Source: Conus ventricosus (lineage: Eukaryota > Mollusca > Gastropoda > Neogastropoda > Conidae). Taken from it: a stretch of 64,000 bases of DNA. The stretch covers positions 43,907,648 through 43,971,647 of the forward strand of contig CM031611.1 of assembly GCA_018398815.1 (NCBI GenBank). Reading direction: 5' to 3'. Positions 26,033 to 36,854 of this stretch are shown here, one piece after another. Position 1 is the stretch's first letter; every line of letters starts with the position of its first letter. Made by a program: the position numbers and the translations under genes. The notes under the pieces are model-generated. The model saw only the letters and a list, made by a program, of their open reading frames with translations, was not told the DNA's origin and ran no database searches.

Positions 26033-26918
26033 AGTAATGAAAGCTCTGGCACAGGAGATGATTGCCAACCAATACAACCCCAGTGAGTGGACCCACGTCT
26101 TCACAGATGGATCCTCAGAAGGAGCAGTCAAGAATGGAGGAGCAGGGTTCTTCATCAGACACACCAATGGAAGATTGACACACAAGGCCTTCCCCACCGG
26201 AAAGATCTCCTCCAACTACAGAGCGGAGACAATAGCACTGCTCCACGCAGTGAGGATCTTTCTGGGACCAGGCATCCAATCACAGAAGGTTGTCTTCTTC
26301 ACAGACTGCCGATCTCTGCTGCAGGGACTTCAGAACACAAGAAATGAACAACATATGCAAGACATCAAGGCTGCCCTCCATGAATTCTCAAAACAGTCTG
26401 TCATTACACTTCAGTGGATTCCGTCTCACTGTGGGATCATGGGCAACGAAAAAGCTGATGCTCTCTCCAAGGCAGGCAGCAAAATGGAGCAGTTTAGCCA
26501 CCCCGTGACCTACAGGGAGGCCAAGACCATCATCCACAACCAGTTTCAGTCCCAGTGGAAGAGAAGGCTGGGTGCAGAGAATGGTGCTGACCCGATCCAC
26601 CAGCTCCAAAGGCACCAGCAGACAATCCTCTTCAGACTGAGGACCGGCCACTGCAGACTGCTGAGCCACCTTAACCGCCTGAAGATCACCTACACTGACC
26701 AGTGTCCATGCGGCACTGGACCCCAGACCCCTGAACATGTCCTACTGCGCTGTCCTAGTCACGCAGCTCTACGACACAAAACCTGGCCGGGGGGAGCGGA
26801 GTTACAGGCGCAGCTTTGGGGAGCCCGTTCTGACCTGGAGAAGACCGCGGGCTTCATCACGGCGGCCGGGTTACAAGTCTGACGCATCCAGCTTCAATCG
26901 AACGCAGAAGAAGAAGAA
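26033..26918 (+). mobile_element. 5'-truncated non-LTR retrotransposon, RNase H and C-terminal domain, with 13-bp target duplication
   Basis: Encodes an intact 281-residue fragment. The RNase H fold has all four acidic positions: FTDGSSE, YRAETIALL, FFTDCRSLLQ and GNEKADALSKAG. Then comes a C-terminal Cys/His region (CPCGTGPQTPEHVLLRCPSH). It ends in a GAA-repeat tail. GAATCCAGCCCCA flanks both ends (26020-26032 and 26919-26931), marking one clean integration. The open frame suggests a recent insertion. An I- or R1-like clade is plausible because RNase H is present. Confidence 0.85.
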
Positions 26919-27275
26919 GAATCCAGCCCCATGAATGAAATACCGTTCGCTGTATTATCCATCGGTAAGTCTCACAACTGCTGAGGCCCTAATCACCACA
27001 GGAAGAGACTAGAGTGATAATTTTCTGACAGGACAGGCCAGATTTGGCAGTAAACTAACTCCAAATCCGTTTTCTTTTTTATTTTTTACATTTATTCCCT
27101 CTTCATCTGTCATGAATGGCAGCGATGATGTATGGAAACTTCATTTGAAGACCAACATGTTGGCAAATGACAGTGCTGTAATCCTTTAAACTTTTTATTG
27201 AAGTTTCAACAATATTTGATGTCCTGTTCACAAGTGACAGTAACCCTTTAACCTTCCATGTTCATCCAGCACAGA

Positions 27276-27393
27276 TTTGCTGTCTCTTCTCATACAGTGG
27301 GAGAACATCCAGGGTTGTATGACCAATTTCCTCTTTTGCTGTCTCTTCTCATACAGTGGGAGAACATCCAGGGTTGTATGACCAATTTCCTCT
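27276..27393. repeat. 59-bp tandem duplication
   Basis: Two copies of a unit starting TTTGCTGTCTCTTCTCATAC at 27276 and 27335, essentially identical. Remaining intergenic sequence 26932-29474 shows only short TG/GA tracts and a G run at about 28245. Confidence 0.9.
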
Positions 27394-29474
27394 AAGATAG
27401 TCTTTTTTTTTCATGTTTTGTGTCATGATCAGCTCAACTTCACTTGTTGCTGACTGGTATGTTCTAGTAGTGGAATGCATAATCTGAAATAAATTTGAGA
27501 TAAAAAGTAACCACTGAGTATCAGGACTGTTTTCTTACATTGCGCGAGACTTCCTTACTATATTTTGTTGTTGTTGTATTCTTTGAAAGAAATGCCGCAC
27601 ATCATTCTGTACTTTCCAGACCAGATTGAACATTGGCCCAACATCAGTGACCCATGTTTTTTTTAAAAACCACCACCGTTTGTCCTTTTTTCAGCAACAC
27701 TGGTGCATTGACCATCCTTGTGCAGTCAGCTGAGACATAGTAAAATGACGCAGACTCTGAAACAACCGTGACACTAATGATGGATGTAACCAGCTGTGGG
27801 ACAGAGGTTTGCTTACTGACCCCTGAGTCAACATAGTGCGATCAACTGATCTAGAGGAGAAGGAGCTGGGGTGGAGGGGTGGGGGGAGGCGGGCGGGCGA
27901 TGAAGGCGCTGCACTGGACACGATTCAATGTCGTCATGACCACAAAATGGTCGCCTTTTCTACAGGAGAGGGAGGGGGATGTTAGTATGGACCCGATTCA
28001 TTGGTGTCGTCACTGCAAATGATTCATCAGTGTCATCACCACCTAAGTCAGTACCAGACCAAATGGAAACCTGTAGCATTCTCTTCATCATCCTCATCAA
28101 TCAACATAAAATAAAAAAAATTGTCCTCCTTCACACCTAACTCTCACGGCAACCTCAGTTTAAGTTTTCTATGCCCTTGCTTAGGCTCAACTGTATTGGC
28201 ATCTTCATGGGGACTGTTGGACAGACGTACTGGTGCCCCCTCTGGGGGGGGGGGGGGGGATAACTCACTCATGCTGGCTCCATGAATATGCAACCGTCAT
28301 CATCAGTCGGGGGCTTAGTACATGGTGTCCTGTGTACGTTGGCTCAGAACAGGCGCCACTGAACACCACGAAAAAGACCTGGCAGCAGTGCAGTGTCTCC
28401 TCTGGTGGGTTGCCTCAACAACTTCCGACATTGACTGCTCCCTTGGATTGCCGCTGCGATGGGGCTGTGATGTATTCGGACTGTTCAGCACATGGCTGGA
28501 CAATATGTTAGACTACGCTGAGACATTGATGTAGAAGTCCGATCATGAATGACTAGGAGTGAAAGTTTGGATTAAGTCGAGGAATCCACGCACAGTGGTT
28601 TCGTTTTGTTTTATTTTAATTTTTCAAATATTACCTTTAATGAATAAAGAGACAGAGAGATAGACAAAGAGAGAAAGAGTGAGTGTGTGTGTGTGTGTAA
28701 GAGAGTTTGTGCGAGTTGGGTGTGTGTGTGCGAGTTTGTGTGTCTATGTGTGTGCATGTGTGCAAGTGCTTTTCTCAGTTTCAACATAATCCACAAAATA
28801 CATGAAACCTCTATGTTCAAGAACCACCTCATTTTATCCCATTTTAAGGAGAGTGAAAAAGTGCATGTACTTTCATACACCCTTGCTTAGGCATGCATGC
28901 ACACAGAAAAAAAAAGCAAAAATCAGATTGCTGCTCAAATGATATTCTAAAAATATTAAAGAGACACACATGTATGTGCACACACATACACACGCACGCT
29001 CACACACACACAAAATGGCCACTTTAACATCTTTTGTCAAGCGCAATTCTGACAACCACATGACTGTTCCAAAATGTCAGTTTGCACATGACGGACATCC
29101 ACATCTGGCAGTCACTGACAATAGCACTATGGCATATGTGAACTGAGCACAATAAACATGAACTGACGAAAACAAAATCAATCCTTTCAGCTCGTCCTCA
29201 TCCACACAGAACAGTCAGGAAGAGAACAGGTCAAAGAGTCAGAAACAAACTGAAAATGGAAAGTGAAACGCAAACAAGCCCAACGTACTATTTCATGGGA
29301 AAAAAAAAAAAACTCTCCAAAATAATAAAAACAACAACAAATACCCCACCTCCCCTCCCCTCCACCCAAGCACTGTCCTTTCCCTCCCAGAACTAACCCT
29401 GAATGAACAAGGAACCACTGAATTTAAGACAGGGCACGATAGCTGACACAAGAGGCCACGCCCAGATCCACCCC

Positions 29475-29646
29475 TTATATCCTCTGGTACAGGTAGAGGT
29501 AGGCCAGGTCGCGGGTGGATGCTCCGACAGGGCCACCTTCTCGTCGTTGTAGATGACCCAGCGTCCCTCCTTCAGGATGTGGCAGACGTAGTGACCCACG
29601 CTGGTGGAGGTGCCCATGTGTGAGATGAAGGCCACCAGCTTGTACT
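29475..29646 (-). CDS. USP5: USP5 last exon: histidine box and stop (one base missing)
   Basis: Encodes [20 protein letters not shown] then [20 protein letters not shown], holding the catalytic histidine (GHYVCH) and the downstream Asn/Asp. A missing C in the run at about 29512-29517 breaks the frame; restored, it ends [12 protein letters not shown] at the stop 29475-29477. The acceptor lies at the edge of a minisatellite whose every unit repeats that acceptor. Confidence 0.9.
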
Positions 29647-32600
29647 CTGAACACACACATGGCGCAGGATACAGCACAGGCTCTGAACACACGGCACAGG
29701 ATACAGCACAGGCAACATGTACTCTGAACACATACACATGGCGCAGGATACAGCACAGGCAACGTGTACTCTGAACACACACACATGGCGCAGGATACAG
29801 CACAGGCAACGTGTACTCTGAACACGCACACACGGTGCAGGATACAGCACAGGCAACAGGTACTCTGAACACACACACACGTGGCGCAGCATACAGCACA
29901 GGCAACATGCACTCTGAACACATACACATGGCGCAGGATACAGCACAGGCAACATGTACTCTGAACACACACACACATAGTGCAGGATACAGCACAGGCA
30001 ACGTGTACTCTGAACACACAAACACATGGCGCAGGATACAGCACAGACAACGTGTACTCTGAACACACACACACGGTGCAGGATACAGCACAGACAACGT
30101 GTACTCTGAACACACACACACATGGCGCAGGATACAGCACAGGCAACATGTACTCTGAACACGCACACATGGTGCAGGATAAAGCACAGACAACATGTAC
30201 TCTGAACACACACACACATGGCGCAGCATACAGCACAGGCAACATGTACTCTGAACACACACACACACACATGGCACAGCATACAGCACAGGCAACATGT
30301 ACTCTGAACACACACACACACATGGCGCAGGATACAGCACAGGCAACGTGTACTCTGAACACACACACATGGCGCAGGATACAGCACAGGCAACATGTAC
30401 TCTGAACACATACACATGGCGCAGGATACAGCACAGGCAACGTGTACTCTGAACACACACACATGGCGCAGGATACAGCACAGGCAATGTAACACCCTAA
30501 CAGAAGAAAACCTGCCTCGATTGAAACGTTACCCTTTCCCACAAAATCACCCGTTACAACTTGACATTCAAACCTAGAAAGAATTCAGTTGACAATGACA
30601 TTAAAGAGTTGTAACCTACACCATGCAACAGCCAACGCAGAGTGATTTGAAGTTAAGTGTGTGGCGAAGGAGCCACTTTAGGAAGAAAGCATTTCAAACT
30701 AAATGCAGCCAAAGCATAGTAGCCAGCTCAGTGTCGACTATAGTGAGAGCATTCCAGTGGTGAGCTTTCTGCTGTGATGTTAATCCATTTGAGGGGTCAG
30801 GTTTTTTTCTTCTGACTTAAAAACCACCAATCTATCCAGCAGTAGATGGATTCTTGATTCAGTTCTGGGCATGTAAAGGTGGCTGAAAAAAGAAAAGGTC
30901 AAGCTCTGCCTTCCATACTGCTGTGCCTAAACATTTGCAGTTCACTGTCTCTACAGCTACTGAGCCTATGGAAATTTAATCTTTAAGCTAACATGGAAGA
31001 ATAAGCGAAAATGATGTTATTTTTGCATAAAACTCGTAATCGTTGATTCAATTCCCAATGGGTTTTTTTTGTTGTTGTTGTCCCCCATCAAATTTGACTT
31101 CAAACCTTTTTCCACCTAATTTCTTTCTTTCTTTCTGCGTACGCAGGCTGATACTCCTGCGGACACTCCCTGTATAGCCAGGCAGTGGAGTTTTGTGTGT
31201 ATGACCCTTTTTTATCCCGCCATTAAGGCAGCCATACTCCATCTTCGGGGAATTTCCACCTAATTTGATTCCCAACCTCTTCTTCCCCAAACCATTCCGA
31301 CAATCACTGCATGTACTGGGACATAACCAGTACAAATCATTCTGACAATCACTGCATGTACTGGGACATAACCAGTACAAAAAATTCTACTCCACTGTCC
31401 CTTCCTGCAGCACTGACAAGCCTTACGTGAAACTAATCTCAATAAATACTCATCATAAACACACAGTACCATAAAAGCAACCATCAAAAACAACCAAACA
31501 CTACAATCAGCAAGATTACGTCCATTTGTAAGAGAACGTACAGACTATTCATGGTGTGTGAGACTGGTTTAAAAAAGAAAAGAGAGAAAGAGAGAGAGAG
31601 AAGGAAGAGAAAGAAAATGATGGTGGTCATAAAAAAAAGACTGCTTCTTCCACAAAAAAAAGAAGTTAGTAGTGGAAATTGCTTTTTTCCCCCAATTTTT
31701 AGTGTGAAGCACCAAAACATGAAGAAGTGGATTTTGGCCTTAGAAAAAAAAAAAGAAAAAAAAAAGAAAAAAGAAGATAAAACGCTGCCTTAGGTGCTCC
31801 ATTGATATGATAACTTATGGCACTTTAAAAACAACAACAAACAAACAAACAAAAAAATCAGAAACAACTTCTACACCACCATGTTAGTTGTCTCTAAGAA
31901 ACAGGTCAAGCAATTCCCCATTGTCTACAAAATACTGACAACTTCAATGATAATCAGAGAGTAAATGTCTGCCAGCCAACCTACTATGCACAACACTGAA
32001 AACATCACACTGTCTGTATGAAATGAGCCAACTGCAGTAATGTCCCCTTCCTACTCACTTTCTGAGCCGTCACGGAACTTGTTCTGCGCTGGCTGATCAG
32101 GCTGTCCTTGTGTTTCCATGGGAACCTCATCTGGCTGGTCCAGCTCGTCTGCGTGGCTGAAAATCCAGTCAGCCGCCCGTTCCACATTGTTGTTCTGTAG
32201 GCACGAGGACAGCAGGAGTGGGTTAGTTAGTGCCTGTCTGTCCCCACTGACCGAAGTGTGGTGTCAGAGCTCTGTTTTGATAATAATAATAATTACATAG
32301 CATCTATAAAGTGCCTTGACAAAGGTTCTAGGTGCTGACGATCCACACTCTTGTGTACGCAACGGCTGCCTACTGGGGTAGTGCCTACTGAAGAGCTGCC
32401 TGCCAGCATTTCATTCAGTCTTTTCAGGTGTCATCCAGTCAATATCGTTCATTCGATTTCCTTACTTACTTCATTCTTTCCATTTCTCACACAGGGTGCA
32501 TGCTATGTGTAACGTGTCATCCATACCAATGGCCGAACTGGCCTTCTCTCCCGAAAGTTAGTGATGGGATTTCACGTGTGTGTACGATGTTATGCGTGTG

Positions 32601-33232
32601 TTCACACAGAGAACCTCGGTTTGCAGTCTCATTCGAAGGACTAACTGGGTATAAAGTCAAAACCAATGTTAACTCCAAGGGAAAAATCCCCCTGTACCGA
32701 AACACCCCGGCAGAAATTTGAACCTGCAATCCTAGGATCACCAAGATGCTCTACCAACTGAGCTATCCGGCACCAGCATGAGCCCATGACACTGTCTTTA
32801 TCTGCTTTCCATGACTGAAGGATAGGTTGTCACAGGGTTCATACAGATGTGACCAAACAAAATTCCATACTTTTTCCAGACTTTTTCCAGGGCTTTTCAT
32901 AATTTTTCCAGAGCCCAGAATGTGTGTGTACGTGCACCTCTGTATGTGATTACCATGCTAAACACACCAGAAAAGAACTGCTTTAAACATAGCAGGGCAT
33001 TCAATACTTACCAAAAAATTTAGTGTGTGTGTGTGTGCGCGCGTGCGTGCACATGCGTGAAAAAGTCAGAGACATGGAGACAGAGACAGTGAGAGAGAGA
33101 GAGAGAGAGAGACAGTGTATGTGTCTATGTATGTGAGAGAGAAAGAGACGGTGTGTGTGTGAGTGTGAGTGTGCGCGCATGTGTGGGTGTAGGTGTGTGA
33201 GAGACAGACAGTGTGTGTGTGTGTGTTTGTGG

Positions 33233-33279
<47 letters not shown>

Positions 33280-35256
33280 AGATATGGTCAGGTCAGGTCA
33301 GGTCAGGTAATTAGGACACTAGGCCTCGCAGCCTCTCAACTGTCCTTTCATTTTAATTTGGACGTTCAACATGGCTGAGTACTTACAAGCCAATGTGCTC
33401 TCTATTCAATTCCGTATTTAAATTTTGACATAATTTTTTGGATAAGAGAGAGTGCGTTAGAGACAGCATGTGTGTGTGTGTGTGTGTATGTGTGTGTGTG
33501 TGTGTGTATGTACAGGGTTCCTACAGACTTCCAAGAACAAAATTCAAGGAGTAAAAATTGAAAACAGAAACGGCAGTTTGATTTTTCTGTGTTAAGGTTG
33601 ATGAAAAAAAAATTACTTACAATTTTTTTTGTACAAAGAAAACAAAAAACTTTGTTTTAAAATAATTTTTTCATCAACCTAAACAGAGAAAAGTCAAACT
33701 GCCATTTCTTTTTTTCCAGTTTTTATCAGAGTGAGTGTGCCAGTACACCACACATTAGAACATTAACAAACTCAGACTCTTTGTATTAAATGCCAAAACA
33801 CTAAAATCAGCAAAAATATGTCCATTTGTAAGAGAACATACAGACTATGCATGGTGTGTAAGAGACTGGTTGGAGGAAAAAAAGTATTAAAAAAAAAAAC
33901 TAGTTGAAAAAAAAAGTTTACAAACGTCGTCGCGAGCGTTAATACCAAGGGAGATAATATGATCAAAATTGATGAAGTTACAAATTACCTCCCTTGGAAA
34001 TCGTCTGCTAAACCTCCGGCCAGAGGAAATCTGAAAACTGCGATCATTGTGCGTGATTTAATTTCTGTTTTTATTCCTATTTCAATGTTTTTGTAAAGAA
34101 ACTTCAAAGCAAAATTTGACATCATGAAAAAGTTTGCACATCTTTTACAAAATTCCAGGACTTTTCAAGACCCATGGCCACAAATTACAAAATTCCAAGA
34201 CTTTTCCAGCCCTGGAAATGGTTTTTTTTCATTTTTCCATACTTTTTCCAGACTTCCAGGACTCTGTACGAACCCTGTTGTCAGAAATGCTAAGCCCTCT
34301 GAACTATTTTCATGAACGATTTGAAAATTTGATACTAAAACATTTTAGACAATTTCAGGAATGCTAAGAGCCTTACTTTTTATTGGCACGCATACAGTGT
34401 TTACTTAGATCAGCATACCGGCATCGTTAATCTGCAACGAAGTCAAAATCTGTTGCTAGTACATCCTGTGGGCAAGTTCCCTCAGACGGACGGCAGAATG
34501 CTTGGGTACTTTTTGGCGTGCCTTGGCTGGCATTTCTGCTCCTGCTGCTGCTTCTTAACGGTCGCAGTTAAAACTATGGCATTAGGGTCGCTTAACCAAC
34601 TTTGAACCTCCTCCATCTCAATCTGTGATAAAATTACCCATGTGTAACAGCACAGTAAACACCAGGGCTTAAAACAGGAGGAGGAAAAAACCACTGAAAC
34701 TAGGGGGTCCGGGGGCATGCCCCCCCCCCCCCCCCCCCGGGAAATTTTTTTTAAAAACCGAGTGTAAATCTATGCCATTTTGCGCTTTCTGGACATAATT
34801 TCAAGAGTTATTTATGCATAAAAATTGCTGTAAACACATAATTATTACAGGAAGATATATTTGGGAAAAGGGGAGATGGGGTTAAAAACAATAATAAAAT
34901 GAACACTCACCCTTTAACTTGAGTGTTTTACAGGTGTTCACCAACTATAGTCTTTGGATGAAATCTCACTTCTGGGGTTAGCTCAATAAGTTTCACTTTT
35001 CAGGTTTAAATGATCACACCAATCAAGTTTGAAGTTGGAGCACACAAAGTCAAGAACTGCATCAAACACTTTACAGTTCAGTCGCATATAACAGAGATCA
35101 ACTTGTGGAATCAGCACATTTTGAAAGTCACAATATCCAAATTTTGATAATGGAGATAAACTTGTGGAATCAGCACATAGTGTAAGTCAACCAAATTTTG
35201 AAGTTCCTGAATTATAATAACACTGAAATACAGGATTTCCACACACACACACACAC

Positions 35257-35293
<37 letters not shown>

Positions 35294-36823
35294 AAACAGC
35301 TGTGTCATTTGGGTGTTTGGGTGGTGGAGGCATTAAAGAAACTCAGCAAGGAACTCTGTTTCTTCTTGCTGCTTGCATTGTCTGCACTGTCTTTGCCATC
35401 CACCTTCTTGCTGACTTGAATTTCAACACCATCTTTGTCTGCTGTTTCCTTGTTTTCTCCTGTCTGGATTTCACTCTCTACAATTTCTATTTCGTTCTCA
35501 TCCACCTTCTTGCTGACAACTTGACTTTTTTGATTAGTTGGAACCCTATCTTTTTCCTTGCTGCCTCCCGCCTGGCTTGCACTCTCCACATTTTCTATAT
35601 CACCCTCTTTTCTCCCCACAGGATTGCAGTGTTCTATCCTGGCACGTTTTACTGCTGCTAAAGTGTCTTCAGTTACCTTTCTTTTCGTAGTTAACTTTTT
35701 TGGTTGAACACCAAGTGACACTGCCAGCTGACTCTTGCTTTCCCTATTTCTTGCTCTTCTGTCTTTGTCTTTTTTGGCTGCACCCATCATGTTCTGCACA
35801 AGAGTGCGACTGACTGGTTCTTTCACTGGATCCTTCTTAATGAAGTACTCTGTGGAGGTCTTCCTGAAGCCTTCAGTGCATATCTGACAGTTTGGATGGC
35901 AGAGGTTTCCATGTCCATGTTTGTGGTGGACCTGTCAACAATTTCTCCCATGGCACTGAATGAAGACTCTACTAATGGTCCATGGAAGCAGCTGAGAGCA
36001 CCTTTCACCACCTTTGTCAGCAGGGGATACTTCTCCTCATTAAACTTTCATCCACCATGAGTCTATTCTTTCCAAAGGCTGACCTGTAAATGATTTCACA
36101 AGCTAAGTTAAAACCTGTTAAAGGGAGAGGGGGGAGGAGAAAGGGAAAACAGGGGGTGGGGTGGGACAGGAGGGAATCAAAAGAAAATAAGTTGACTTAA
36201 GAGGTAACTTATTTAGTCATTAAAAGTAATCCCTACAACAAAGACATGGACCTGCGAACAAATAACTTTTAAAAAATCACAGGTTATTACTATGCAAAGA
36301 AGACAGAAGAAATAAACAACTGCATCAATATATGACATGTGTCCCATGCAAACTTCCTTTCCTTTTCAACTTTCTTTTTTTTTTTTTTTTTTTTTTTTTT
36401 TTGGGGGGGGGGGGGTGTATATGATGTATATCCCCACTACTTAAAAAAAAGGATGGTACAAATTGAGTTGGATGGAGGGGTGAAGAGAGAATAAGACTAA
36501 GACTAGTAAGACTTACAAAAGAGAGAAGAGAAATTCAGATTCACTACATTCAGATTCAAAACGTTCCTTAATCAAGGATGGAGATTTCAGGCATTGCTTA
36601 GTCTTACAATCTAATCTGTCTTGCTAATCTACATAAAGCACAATCAGATAAAAAAAAGTAAATAGAATGGATAAAAAAGAAACAAGAAAATTAATATAGA
36701 CATGGCAATGACAAGCACAGACTGAGAGAGGAGAGAGAGAGAGTGAGAGAGAGAGTGAGGAGAGAGAGAGGGGGGAGGAGAGAGAGAGATCTTGAGTTTC
36801 CTTCATGCAGAAAAAAAGGCAAT

Positions 36824-36854
<31 letters not shown>

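Larger units (their letters stand above)
32833..34277. mobile_element. Non-autonomous DNA transposon with CAGGGTTC inverted ends
   Basis: Ends are CAGGGTTCATACAGA and, inverted, CAGGGTTCGTACAGA; both continue into TTCCA-ACTTTTTCCAGACTT-type sequence. TTGTCA flanks both sides (32827-32832 and 34278-34283). No transposase is seen. Internally it holds (TG)n and (GA)n tracts, another end-like copy at 33513, and a long hairpin (33553-33730). hAT-like by its termini; the 6-bp duplication would be unusual for classical 8-bp hAT. Confidence 0.65.

Noticed and set aside
29393..30542. Three long overlapping Cys/Val-rich open frames of 300-360 residues
   Set aside because: They are the minisatellite before the last USP5 exon read in three frames. 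Only the last part (29646-29475) is coding.
32700..32775. Possible functional tRNA gene
   Set aside because: A and B boxes are present, but the acceptor stem does not pair and a 400-bp body with an ATT tail follows, as in a SINE.
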